Below are positions 28,378 to 37,873 of a stretch of DNA of 64,000 nt, piece after piece. Position 1 is the stretch's first letter. Each line of letters opens with the position of its first letter. The position numbers were made by a program, and so were the translations under genes. Source of the stretch: RHKX01 sp963839535 (GTDB lineage: Bacteria; Actinomycetota; Thermoleophilia; Solirubrobacterales; 70-9). The notes beneath the pieces are model-generated. The model was given only the letters and a program-made list of their open reading frames with translations. It had not been told where the DNA came from and did not search any database. The stretch lies in assembly GCA_963839535.1 (NCBI GenBank), contig CAWIVF010000013.1, forward strand, positions 278,267 through 342,266. The letters run 5' to 3'.

Positions 28378-28620
28378 ATGCCCAACATCGGACCAATGGA
28401 ATTGGCGATCGTCGTGATCGTCGCACTGATGATCTTCGGCCCCAAGAAGCTTCCCGAGCTAGGCAGCTCGCTCGGCCGCGGGATGCGCGAGTTCAAGTCG
28501 TCCATCTCGGGCGACGACGGCCCCGAGCGCGCGAGGAGCGCCCGCTCGAGGTCGAGTGCCACAGCCGAAGGGCGCGAGGCCTCGACGGCCCACGCCGCGC
28601 CGGCCCCCAGCAACGCCTAA
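28378..28620 (+). CDS. tatA: Sec-independent translocase TatA/E
   Basis: 80 residues. Short N-terminal membrane helix PMELAIVVIVALMIFGPKKL followed by the amphipathic helix PELGSSLGRGMREFKSSI and an unstructured charged tail, the exact TatA layout. It forms the pore of the twin-arginine translocase. GGAGGAGG is 7 bases before the ATG. Located directly upstream of two genes for Tat- or Sec-exported ferritin-like proteins, so it may serve them. No tatC in the window. Confidence 0.93.
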   Translation: MPNIGPMELAIVVIVALMIFGPKKLPELGSSLGRGMREFKSSISGDDGPERARSARSRSSATAEGREASTAHAAPAPSNA

Positions 28621-28638
28621 CAGGAGGAACGCAGACGC

Positions 28639-29351
28639 ATGACTGACATCAAGATGACCGAGAAGAGCGCGCTCAAGCGCCTGTCCGAGGACCCCGTCTC
28701 CCGTCGCCGCTTCGTCGCGGCCGGTGGAACCGGGACCGCTGGGCCCTCGCCCTGTTCCTCGCCGCGTGCGGGGACGACGAGGAGTCGACGAGCACCTCGA
28801 CCAGCTCGAGCACCTCGACCACCGAGACCACGACCGAGTCGACGAAGGAGCCCGCCACGGCGGGCACCGAGCAGTTCGGCAAGGGCGACCTCGGGATCGT
28901 CAACTACGCGTTGACGCTCGAGTACCTCGAGACCGCCTTCTACCAGGACGTGATCAAGAGCGGCCTGTTCAAGGGCGACCAGGCGACCCTGCTGAAGCAG
29001 TTCGGCGCGAACGAGGCAGCCCACGTGGCCGCGCTCGAGGCGACGGCCAAGAAGCTGGGCAAGCCGGCGAAGGCCCCGAAGACCGAGTTCCCGCTCGACG
29101 ACGCCAAGTCGGTCGCCGCGCTCGCCGCGACGGTCGAGAACGTCGGCGCCGCGGCCTACCTCGGCCAGGCGGGATTGATCGAGAGCGAGGAGGTGCTCGC
29201 GGCGGCCCTGTCGATCCACACGGTCGAGGCTCGCCACGCAGCCGTCCTGAACATGCTCGTCGGTGACCCGATCTCGCCGGACGGCGCCTTCGCGGTGCCG
29301 ATGTCGGCCGAAGAGGTCCTGCCCGCAGTCCAGGACTTCATCGTCGGCTAG
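28639..29351 (+). CDS. Tat-exported ferritin-like lipoprotein
   Basis: About 237 residues. A twin-arginine motif (SRRRFVAAGG) and, in the next frame, a lipobox LFLAAC show a Tat-exported lipoprotein; one base is missing near 28,738. A long Ser/Thr linker follows (STSTSTSSSTSTTETTTE), then a Ferritin_2 bundle: IVNYALTLEYLETAFYQDV, GANEAAHVAALEATAKKLG, TVENVGAAAYLGQAGLI, IHTVEARHAAVLNML. Lies 18 bases after tatA with AGGAGG in the gap, probably cotranscribed with it. Confidence 0.85.
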
Positions 29352-29409
29352 TCGCCGATCGAAGCCCAGGCAGAGACCCGAACTCAGACTCAGAAAGACA
29401 GGTAGTCAG

Positions 29410-29546
29410 ATGAACGAGATCCACACCCAGACCGCCGTCCCCGCAGGGGACGCCCCGGTCGACTTCGAGCCCATGGACCGCGGTGCGTTCCTGCTCAAGG
29501 GAGTCCTCGCGGCCGGTGCGCTCTACGGCGCCTCGACCGTCGGACT
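29410..29546 (+). CDS. 5' end of a third ferritin-like gene, truncated at the join
   Basis: The first ~45 residues only: a variable start, then FEPMDRGAFLLKGVLAAGAL, a membrane/Tat-like leader with one Arg, as in the gene at 27,470-28,195, where the same leader precedes a ferritin-like bundle. At ~29,545 the reading passes without a stop into an aldo/keto reductase of another organism. The real gene should continue for ~200 more residues that are not in this window. Confidence 0.7.
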
Positions 29547-29552
29547 GGAATA
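29540..29552. other. probable chimeric join between two genomes
   Basis: Left of this point the gene is a ferritin-like leader of the cluster started at 27,470; right of it, an aldo/keto reductase begins at its natural second residue (expected Met-Glu-Tyr-Arg-His-Leu-Gly; here Leu-Glu-Tyr-Arg). Gene content, organisation and frequency of frame breaks change here. No insertion sequence, repeat or integrase is visible. Confidence 0.75.
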
Positions 29553-30555
29553 CCGCCACCTCGGCCGCAGCCCTCTCAAGGTCTCCGCGCTGTGCCTGGG
29601 CACGATGATGTTCGGCGACCAGACCGACGCGGCCGAGGCGCGAGCCATCATCGCCGACGCCCGCGACGCCGGGCGTCAACTACATCGACACTGCCGACGT
29701 CTACACGCAGCGGCGCGTCCGAGAAGCATGGTCGGCGAGCTGATAGGGCCGCGGCACGACTGGGTGCTGGCCACCAAGCTCGGCAACAAGATGTCGGAGC
29801 GGCCCAACGAGGCGGCCTACTCGCGCCGCTGGATGCTGCGCGGAGTGCGATGCCAGCCTGCAGCGCCTCGGACCGACCACGTCGACATCCACTACATGCA
29901 CCGCGACGACAACGGCATGCGATCTCGAGGAGCCGCTGCGGGCGATCGGCGACCTGCTGCGCGACGGCAAGATCCGCTACTGGGGCGTGTCCAACTTCCG
30001 CGGCTGGCGCATCGCCGAGGTCGTGCGCGAGCGCGAGGCAGCTGGGCATGCCGCGGCCCGGTGGTCTGCCAGCCGTACTACAACCTGCTCAACCGCATGC
30101 CGGAGGTCGAGATGCTGCCGGCCTGCGACCACTACGGCATCGGCGTCGCGCCCTACAGCCCGATCGCGCGCGGCGTGCTCGACCGGCAAGTACGCGCCGG
30201 GCGCGCCGCCGGCCGAGGGCACGCGCGCCGGCCGCGGCGATCAAGCGGATGATGGAGACCGAGTTCCGCGAGGAGTCGCTGCGCGATCGCGCAGAAGCTC
30301 AAGGCGCACGCCGAGACCAAGGGCGCACGCTGGCGCAGTTCGCCACCGCCTGGGTGCTGGCGCATCGCGCCGTGAGCTCGGTGATCGCCGGGCCGCGCAC
30401 GCTCGGCGCAATGGCAGGACTACCTGCGGCGCGCTCGACTGCCGTGATCGACGACGACGACGAGGCGCTCGTCGACTCGCCTGGTCGCGCCGGGCCATCC
30501 GTCGACGCCGGGCTACAGCGACCCGGCCTATCCGCTGCCGCCGCGCCGCGGCTGA
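29547..30555 (+). CDS. aldo/keto reductase (start missing, several frame breaks)
   Basis: About 335 residues of an NADPH-dependent aldo/keto reductase of the AKR11-14/YghZ-like group: EYRHLGRSPLKVSALCLGTM, VNYIDTADVYTQ (catalytic Asp-x-x-x-Tyr), WVLATKLGNKM (Lys), LGTDHVDIHYMHRDD (His), KIRYWGVSNFRGW, VVCQPYYNLLNR, GVAPYSPIARGVL and an NADP-binding tail. Five or more single-base changes shift the frame; the natural ATG is lost at the join. Substrate unknown. Followed by a GntR regulator whose operator begins at the stop codon. Confidence 0.82.
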
Positions 30556-30576
30556 TCATTGGTGCTACCATTGATC
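30554..30576 (+). promoter_or_regulatory. GntR/FadR-type operator
   Basis: GATCA-T-TGGT-GCT-ACCA-T-TGATC is an inverted repeat with perfect GATCA/TGATC and TGGT/ACCA arms. TGGTnnnACCA matches the general FadR-subfamily consensus (TnGTnnnACnA). It lies 17 bases before the ATG (30594) of the GntR gene, so autoregulation is likely. Confidence 0.7.
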
Positions 30577-30593
30577 GAATGAGGTGCGAACCA

Positions 30594-31398
30594 TGAAGGC
30601 GACGGGCCCGGTTGCGAACAAAGCGCGGCCGCGACCGCGCCGCGCCTTGCGCCGGTGTTCGAGCCGATCCACACCCGCCGCGCCTTCGAGGAGATCTGCG
30701 AGCGGATCCGCGCCCGGATCGCCGCCGGCACGCTGCGGCCGGGCGACAAGCTGCCGGCCGAGCGCGAGCTCGCGCTGCAGCTCGGGGTCGGCCGCAACGC
30801 CCTGCGCGAGGCGCTGCGCAGCCTCGAGATCGCCGGCATCGTCCGCCTGCAGAAAGGCGCCAAGGGCGGCGCGTTCATCCAGTCGGGCGACGCGAACCGC
30901 ATGAACGACGTGGTGCGCGACATGCTGAGCCTGGGCTCGATCTCGGTCGCCGAGCTGACCGAGTCGCGCCTGCACATCCAGGACCTGGTCGTGCGCCTGG
31001 CCTGCGAGCGCGCGACCCGCGCCGACTTCGACGCCCTCGAGGCCAACATCGACGAGACCGAGCGGGTCACCGGCGAGGGCCGCTATCTCGAGCGGGTCGA
31101 GTGCTCGCGCGAGTTCTACCGCCTGCTCGTCGCCTGCGCCCACAACCAGGTGCTGGCGATGATCGTCCGCTCGATCACCGAGATCCTGATGCAGTTCGTC
31201 TACGGGCGGGTCGCCGCCGGCGGCAAGCCGCAGCCGAAGCTGGTGGAGAAGCGCCGCGCCTTCCTCGCGGCGCTCCGCGCGCGCGACGCCGAGCTGGCGA
31301 CCCGCCTGATGCGCACCCACCTCGCCTCGGTGCACCGCCTGCTCGAGCCGTTCGCCGACGCCTCGCCGGGACGCCTGCCGGTCGACGCCGGCGCCTGA
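30594..31398 (+). CDS. GntR-family (FadR/FCD) transcriptional regulator
   Basis: About 267 residues. Winged helix ICERIRARIAAGTLRPGDKL, PAERELALQLGVGRNALREA, then an FCD ligand-binding domain: LTESRLHIQDLVVRLACERA, FYRLLVACAHNQVLAMIVRS and LMRTHLASVHRLL with the His residues that bind metal in FCD proteins. The first 20 residues are in another frame from the rest (one extra base near 30,630), or the start may be GTG 30655. It probably controls the CoA-transferase downstream (gap 20 bases) and itself. Confidence 0.85.
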
Positions 31399-31418
31399 CC
31401 CGCCGCAGCCGCCTCGCG

Positions 31419-32637
31419 ATGTCGCCGGCCGCCCGTCCCTCGTGCGGCGACGCCCTCGCCGGCCTGCGGGTGCTCGACTTCTCGATCATGCTGGCCGGCC
31501 CGTACTGCGCGCGGCTGTGCGCCGACATGGGCGCCGACGTCCTGAAGATCGAGCCGCCCGAAGGCGACGACATGCGCCAGCGCGCGCCGCTGCGCGACGG
31601 CCAGAGCGCCTACTTCGGCCAGCTCAACGCCGGCAAGCGCAGCCTCGCGCTCGACCTGAAGCGGCCCGAGGCGATCGCCCTGGTGCGGCGCCTGGTCGGC
31701 GAGGCCGACGTGCTGATCGAGAACTTCCGGCCCGGCGTGATGGAGCGGCTCGGCCTCGGCCAGGAAGCGATGCGCGCGCTCAATCCGAGGCTCGTCTACT
31801 GCTCGATCTCGGGCTACGGCCAGGGCGGGCCGGCGGCCGAGCGCGCCGCCTACGCGATGATCGTCCACGCCGCCAGCGGCTTCGACCGCACGCTCGCGCG
31901 CTATGCCGGCGAAAGCGATCGGCCGGCGCCGGGCGCGGTGTTCGTCGCCGACGTGCTCGGCGCGATCTTCGCGTACGGCGCGATCCAGACGGCGCTGGTG
32001 CAGCGCGCCCGCACCGGCCTCGGCCAGCATGTCGACGTGGCGCTGATGGACAGCATGCTCAACCTCCTCGTCTACGAGTTGCAGGAGGCGCAGTTCCCGG
32101 TGACGACGCCGCGGCCGACCTACGGCCCGCTGCGCGCCGCCGACGGCGACGTGCTGGTCGTGCCGATCACCGCGCGCAACTTCGCCGCGCTGTGCGAGGT
32201 GACCGGCCTGCCGGAGCTGAGGGACGATCCCCGCTTCGCGACGCTGCCGAAGCGCAACGCGAACTGGGCGGCGATGATGGCGATCGTCGAGCGCTGGGCC
32301 GGCGCGCGCAGCGTCGCCGACTGCATCGCCGCGCTCGAGGCGGCGGGCGTTCCTTGCTCGGCCTACGCCGATCCCGGCGACGCGCTCGCCGATCCGCATC
32401 TCGCTCGAGCGCGGCCTGTTCGGCCGCATCACCGATGCCGCCGGCGCATTCACCGGCGTCAACCCGCCCTGGCGCATGTCGGGCACGGCGCGCGGAGCTG
32501 CGCGGCCGGGTGCCGGCCGTCGGCAGCGACCGCGACGCGGCGCTGGCGAGTGGCTGGCCGCGGACGCGGCGGAGATCGAGCGCTGGCGGGCGGCCGGCGT
32601 GTTCGGCGGCGCGGCCGGCGCATCGCCGCTGCCCTAG
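31419..32637 (+). CDS. family III CoA-transferase (CaiB/formyl-CoA transferase-like)
   Basis: About 405 residues. GLRVLDFSIMLAGPYCARLC, ADMGADVLKIEPPEGDDMR, YFGQLNAGKRSLALDLK, VLIENFRPGVMERLGLG, VYCSISGYGQGGP and GLGQHVDVALMDSMLNLLVY match the family; the Asp nucleophile sits in the VALMD segment or its neighbour as in family III enzymes. It moves CoA between carboxylic acids. Frame is clean to ~32,400, then several single-base breaks up to the C-terminus. The stop overlaps that of the converging DUF72 gene. Substrate unknown. Confidence 0.85.
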
Positions 32638-33649
32638 CCCGCGCCTGCGGCCCCCTTGGCCGCCGGCGTCCCGCGGCGAAACGAAGGCGAGCGGCTGCGC
32701 GGCGGCGCCAGCCCGGGCGGCGGAACGAATCGCTCGTCGCCGGCCAGACCGGTCGGCACGCCCAGGCGCGCCGCCAGATGGGCCGCGTCGTAGGGCGCGT
32801 GGACCTTGACGTCGTTGTCGAAGTAGCAGTACACGTCGCGCGCGCGCGCGCCTCGGCGCCGGCTGCGGCGAGGCCAGGCGGGCGTCGCCGACCTGCCGCG
32901 CCGCGGCGCCAGGCGTCGATGCGCGCGGCCCAGCGGTCGAGCGCCGCGTCGCTGTAGCCGCTGGCGTAGAGCTCCTCGTCGCCGTGCAGGCGAACGTAGA
33001 CGAAGTCGGCGGTCAGGTCCTCGAGCAGCGGCCAGCGGCCGGCCGTGTCGGCGACGACGAGCGCGACGCCGTGCCGGCGCAGCAGCGCGACGAAGGCCGG
33101 GTCGACGAAGCTCGGATGGCGCACCTCGACCGCGTGGCGCAGCGGCCGGCTGCGTCGATCTCGAGCGCAGGCGCGGCCCTGCGAGCGCGCTCGTCGTGCT
33201 CGCGCGCCAGCGCCAGCGCCGCGCCGGTGTCGCGCGGCAGCAGCGCGAAGAAGGCGTCGAAGCGCTCCGGCGTCGAAGCGCGAGCTGCGGCGGGAACTGC
33301 CAGAGGATCGGCCCGAGCTTGCGCCTGCAGGCGCAGCACGCCCGACGCGAAGAAGTTCGCCAGCGGCGTGCTCGACGTCGCTTCAGCTTCATCATGTGCG
33401 TGATGAAGCGCCCGCCCTTGACGCGAGAAGACGAAGTCGTCGGGCGTCTGCGTCGTGCCACTGCGCGTACGACTCGGGCCGCTGCAGCGAATAGAACGAG
33501 CCGTTGATCTCGATCGTCGGCAGCATCCGCGAGGCGAACTCGAGCTCGCGCCGCTGCGGCAGGCCCGGCGGGTAGAAGACGCCGCGCCAGGGCGCGTAGC
33601 GCCAGCCGGAGATGCCGATGCGGACGTCGCCGGGAGAGCGTTCGACCAT
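32634..33649 (-). CDS. DUF72-family protein
   Basis: About 335 residues in four or more frame pieces. RIGISGWRYAPWRGVFYPPG, LPQRRELEFASRMLPTIEIN, GSFYSLQRPESYAQWHD, FVFSVKGGRFITHMMKLK and near the C-terminus FVYVRLHGDEELYASGYSD and VYCYFDNDVKVHAPYDA are the characteristic TIM-barrel DUF72 motifs (YecE type). Function of the family is not established; a nuclease-like or sugar-related role has been suggested from its barrel. The frame breaks look like read errors. Confidence 0.8.
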
Positions 33650-33732
33650 GCCGAGGCGCGGCAGGCGCCGTGCCCGTGCCCCGCCAGGATCCGCGCCGCG
33701 CGCGGCGGCGGCACGGTCCGTCCGCCGTCGCC

Positions 33733-34450
33733 TCAGGCCGGCTTCGGCCGCGCCGGGATGTCGAGGCCGCGAACCACCGCCGGCCGCTCGAGGAAGGCGG
33801 CGAGGACGCGCTGCACGTTGGCGAAGTCGTCGATGCCGACCAGCTCGCCGGCGCCGTAGAAGCTGATCAGGTTGTTGACCCACGGAAAGATGGCGATGTC
33901 GGCGATCGAGTAGTCGTCGCCCATGATCCAGGCGCGTCCGCCGAGGCGCTCGTCGAGCACGCCAGCAGCCGCTTCGCCTCGGCGACGTAGCGGTCGCGCG
34001 GCCGCTTGTCCTCGTAGTCCTTGCCGGCGAACTTGTGGAAGAAGCCGACCTGGCCGAACATCGGCCCGATCGCCGCCCATCTGGAACATCAGCCACTGGA
34101 TCGTCTCGTAGCGGCCGGCCGCGTCGGCCGGCAGGAGCTGGCCGGACTTGTCGGCGAGGTAGATCAGGATCGCGCCCGACTCGAACAGCGGCAGCGGCTT
34201 GCCGCCCGGCCCGTCCGGGTCGAGGATGGCCGGGATCTTGTTGTTCGGGCTGAGCGACAGGAACTCCGGCGTCAGCTGGTCGCTGCGGCATCGAAGCGCG
34301 ACCAGGTGCGGCTCGTACGGCAGGCCGGTCTCCTCGAGCATGATCGAGACCTTGACGCCGTTCGGCGTGGGCAGCGAGTAGAGCTGGATCCGGTCGGGAT
34401 GGCGCGGCAGGCCACTTGCGGGTGATCGGGAACGCGGAGAGGTCGGTCAT
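33733..34450 (-). CDS. glutathione S-transferase family protein (YghU/YfcG-like)
   Basis: About 238 residues. Thioredoxin-like N-domain: IQLYSLPTPNGVKVSIMLEE, LSLSPNNKIPAILDPDGPGG, LFESGAILIYLADKSGQLLP (glutathione-binding Glu-Ser), then the helical domain: WLMFQMG, GQVGFFHKFAGKDY and WIMGDDYSIADIAIFPWV. The TPNGVKVS stretch places it in the YghU/YfcG nu-class, which reduces disulfides and organic peroxides using two glutathiones. Four to five single-base breaks. Downstream of pobA on the same strand, with 49 bases between. Confidence 0.85.
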
Positions 34451-34499
34451 GGGGTGCTGCGGCAATGTGAAGCCGTGGGTTCTTCTTTGTCGGACAGGA

Positions 34500-35708
34500 T
34501 CACAACGGCAGGCCGACGTAGTTCTCCGCCAGCGCCGTCGAGGCGGCGCGCGAGCTGGACCAGGTAGTCGAGCTCGGCCGCCTGCATCTTCTGGCCGAAC
34601 GTCGCCGGTCTCCGGGAAGCGGTGCATCAGCGACGTGAACCACCAGGAGAAGCGCTCGGCCTTCCAGACCCGGCGCAGGCAGCGCTCGGAATAGCGCGTC
34701 GAGGCCGGCGTCGCTGCTGCTCGACGTAGTGCTCGACCAGCGCGCGCGACAGGTAGGCCGACGTCGCTGGCCGCGAGGTTCAGGCCCTTGGCGCCGGTCG
34801 GCGGCACGATGTGCGCGGCGTCGCCGGCCAGGAACAGGCGGCCGAAGCGCATCGGCTCGGCGACGAAGCTGCGCAGCGGCGCGATGCTCTTCTCGATCGA
34901 CGGGCCGGTGACCAGCGCCTCGGCGCGCCTCGGGTCGAGGCGCCGCGCGCAGCTCGTCCCAGAACGCGTCGTCGGGCCAGTCCTCGACCCGCTCGTCGAG
35001 CCGAGCACTGCACGTAGTAGCGGCTGCGCGTCGGCGAGCGCATGCGTGCACAGCGCGAAGCCGCGCTCGTGGTTGGCATAGATCAGCTCGTGCGACGACC
35101 GGCGGCGTCGTCGGACAGCACGCCGAGCCAGCCGAACGGGTAGACGCGTCTCGAAGGTCTGATCAGCGCCTCGGCCGGCACGCTCTGCCGGCTGACGCCG
35201 TGGTAGCCGTCGCAGCCGGCGATGAAGTCGCAGCGAGCTCGTGCGCCTGCGCCGTCCTTGCGGTAGCGCACGCTCGGCTGCGTCGCCGTCGAAGTCGTGC
35301 AGGCTCGACGTCCTGCGGCCTCGTAGACGCGTCGGCAGGCCGGCCGCGGCGCGCGCTTCCATCAGGTCGCGCGTGACCTCGGTCTGGCCGTAGACCATGA
35401 CCTGCTTGCCGCCGGTCAGGCCGTGCAGGTCGATGCGGTGGCGCGCGCCGCCGAAGCAGAGCTCGATGCCGTCGTGCGGCAGGCCCTCGGCGTGCATGCC
35501 GCGCGCCGACGCCGGCCGCGTCGAGCAGGTCGACGGTGCACCTGCTCGAGCACGCCGGCGCGGATGCGGCCGAGCACGTAGTCGGCGGTCTGCGCTGCTC
35601 GAGGATCGACGTTGTCGATGCCGGCCTTGGTGCAGCAGCTGCGCCGAGCAGCAGGCCGGCCGGGCCGGCGCCGATGATGGCGACCTGGGTCCGTCGTGCC
35701 GCCGTCAC
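34500..35708 (-). CDS. pobA: 4-hydroxybenzoate 3-monooxygenase
   Basis: About 390-400 residues. FAD-dependent hydroxylase converting p-hydroxybenzoate to protocatechuate. QVAIIGAGPAGLLL (dinucleotide fold), HGLTGGKQVMVYGQTEVTRD, FIAGCDGYHGVSRQSVP, YPFGWLGVL, ANHERGFALCT and GDAAHIVPPTGAKGLNLAAS are distinctive for PobA. Many single-base breaks. GTG start overlapping the stop of the upstream epimerase gene (GTGA). No pobR or ring-cleavage genes adjoin. Specificity for 4-hydroxybenzoate over 3-hydroxybenzoate is by family resemblance. Confidence 0.85.
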
Positions 35709-36736
35709 GTCGCCGCGTCCGCCGGGCGCGCGTGCCACAGGCCGAGCAGCTCGGCCTCGCGGGCGCGGTCGAGCTTGCCGCGGCGGCGCGGGTCGCCTTC
35801 GGGCGGAATGCCCTCGTCCATGACGGCGGCGATGGTCTGCTCCAGCGGCCGGGTGGTCAGCCGGGTGTGCTCGGCGCGCTGGATGTCGACGCGCGAATGG
35901 CCGCGGTGCTCGGGGTCCGTCGAAGGCAGCCAGAGCGGCAGCGCGCTCCACGGCTCGACGCCGTGGGCGAGCAGGAATTCCTCGGCCACCGGCACCGGCT
36001 CGGCGGGCGGCGCGCCGCGCTTCTCGGCCTCGTCCTGGCAGGCGGCGATCAGCTCGCTCCAGCAGCACGGCGGGCCGTTCGCCGGCCCGGTGCCGTTGAA
36101 GGCGCCGCGCTCGCCGCGCTCGACCAGGCGGACGATCCAGGCGCCGAGGTCGCGCACGTCGATGAACTGCAGCGGCTCGTCGTCGCCCAGGTCGGGCACC
36201 AGCATCTCGCCGCCTTCGAGGGCGCGCCACGGCCAGTGGCTGAAGCGGCCGCTGCGGTCGCCCGGGCCGACGATCAGGCCCGGCCGCACGATCAGGCCGC
36301 GCTCGCCGAACACCTTCTGCACCTCGGCCTCGCAGGCCGCCTTCTGCGGGCCGTAGTGCGCCGTGTCGCGGTCGGCGGGATCGATCTTCGAGAAGTCGGC
36401 GAGCGGGTCGATCTCGCGGATCGGCGCATGGCTGAACGAGGCGTAGGCGGAGATGCTCGAGATGAAGCAGTAGGTCTTGACGTCCTTCAGCGCGGCTGCG
36501 CTTCGGCGCACGTCGACCGGCGCGTAGCCGCAGGTGTCGATGACCGCGTCGAAGCGCTTGCCCGCGAGGGCGGAGAGATCGGCCGACCGGTCGCCGACGA
36601 TCGCCTGCGACGCCGTCGGGCCAGGCGCTCGCGCGCGGCCGCGGTTGAAGACGGTGAGCTCGTGGCCGCGCTCGAGCGCGCTGCGCAGGATCGCCGCGCC
36701 GAGGAAGACGCCGCCGCCGAGGATGAGGATGTGCAT
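35705..36736 (-). CDS. NAD-dependent epimerase/dehydratase-like reductase
   Basis: 343 residues, intact. Extended short-chain dehydrogenase: MHILILGGGVFLGAAILRSA (nucleotide-binding Gly motif GGGVFLG), VIDTCGYAPVDVRRSA, FISSISAYASF, RPGLIVGPGDRSGRF and FIDVRDLGAWIVRL. The YxxxK catalytic pair appears as AHYGPQKAACE. Similar to nucleoside-sugar or isoflavone-reductase-like oxidoreductases; substrate unknown. It overlaps pobA by 4 bases and so is cotranscribed with it. One of few genes on this side without a frame break. Confidence 0.78.
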   Translation of the reverse strand: MHILILGGGVFLGAAILRSALERGHELTVFNRGRARAPGPTASQAIVGDRSADLSALAGKRFDAVIDTCGYAPVDVRRSAAALKDVKTYCFISSISAYASFSHAPIREIDPLADFSKIDPADRDTAHYGPQKAACEAEVQKVFGERGLIVRPGLIVGPGDRSGRFSHWPWRALEGGEMLVPDLGDDEPLQFIDVRDLGAWIVRLVERGERGAFNGTGPANGPPCCWSELIAACQDEAEKRGAPPAEPVPVAEEFLLAHGVEPWSALPLWLPSTDPEHRGHSRVDIQRAEHTRLTTRPLEQTIAAVMDEGIPPEGDPRRRGKLDRAREAELLGLWHARPADAAT

Positions 36737-36748
36737 GGTCGCTCGATC

Positions 36749-37814
36749 CTAGGCCCTATCGATGCCGATCGGCATCGGCGTCCATGCCGGGGTGGTGCCC
36801 GGCGGCGCTGCGGCGATGCGCCGGCGCGCCTCGCGCGGGGTGCAGCCGTGCCAGCGGCGAAACGACCGGGTGAACACGCTCGGCTCGGCGAAGCCGAGGA
36901 TCTCGGAGATCTCGGCCAGGCGCAGGGTCGACTGGCGCAGGTACTTGAGCGCCAGGTCGGCGCGCACCTGGTCGCGCAGCTTCTGGAAGGTGGTGCCGTT
37001 CTCGGCGAGCTGGCGCTGCAGGGTGCGCGGCGAGGTGGCGATCGTGCTCGCGACCTCGCCGACGGTGCAGGCCGAGAACGGCATCATCGCCCGGATCGCG
37101 CCCTCGACCCGCGACACCGCGGCCTCGGGCGTGCGCGACTGCCGGCCGGCGAGCACCGCGCTCATCATCCGCCGCGAGCGCTCGTCGGCCGCGGCCACCG
37201 GCCGGGCCAGCACCTCGGCCTGGATGCGCACCGCGTTGCGGTCCTGGTCGAACGACAGCGCCGGCCCGAAGATGCGGCGATGCAGGCTCAGGTCGGGCGG
37301 CGCCCGGTGGCAGAACTGCACCGAGGCCGGCTCCCAGTCCGGCTCGGCATGGTGGCGGATCTCGTTGCAGAACATCGCCAGGCCGAGCTCGATCACCTGC
37401 CGGTCGTCGATCGGCAGCTCCTTCGCCAGGTGATAGGTGACGAACAGCGCTGCCGTCGTCGGCCGGCTGGGCGCTGATGCTCGCGCCGCGGGTGTGGATC
37501 ACGAAGTAGCGGGACAGGTCGGCGATCATCTGGCTCACGGTGTCGGCGCTGCGCATCAGGAGCCAGAGCGGGCCGAGCCCCGACAGGTCCTGCTTGCCGG
37601 CCAGGCGCAGGCCGAAGGTCGGGCAGTCGCAGCTCTTCGCCGCCTGGGCGAGAAAGGCGACGACGCCGGCGGCGGCGATCGGCATGTCCGGATCCTCGAG
37701 CACCGCCGGGGACACGCCCGACAGCCGGCAGACTTCCTCAGGATCGCCGCCGAGCTCCCGGATCAGTCGCGCCGAGCCCGCCAGCGCGCCGCTTCGCACC
37801 CATGCGCCCGACAT
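36749..37814 (-). CDS. AraC-family transcriptional regulator
   Basis: About 355 residues. The N-terminal half is the arabinose-binding-like domain of the OruR/ArgR-type group (GALAGSARLIRELGGDPEEV, FGLRLAGKQDLSGLGPLWLL, LSRYFVIHTRGAS), the C-terminal half a double helix-turn-helix: VGEVASTIATSPRTLQRQLA and LRLAEISEILGFAEPSVFTR, SFRRWHGCTPREAR. One base change near 37,440 shifts the frame mid-protein. Starts 59 bases from the divergent hybrid kinase, suggesting a shared regulatory region. Confidence 0.85.
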
Positions 37815-37873
37815 CGAGATGACCTCCGCAGTAAACCCTTGGCTGGCGCGTAGGGTCAAGTATCTGGCGCGCA

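Noticed and set aside
29410..29700. A natural fusion of a ferritin-like leader with an aldo/keto reductase
   Set aside because: The two parts belong to different gene neighbourhoods and phyla, and the reductase begins exactly at its normal second residue; a chimera explains this better.
30594..30655. Independent small gene before the GntR regulator
   Set aside because: Better explained as the regulator's own N-terminus separated by one extra base.
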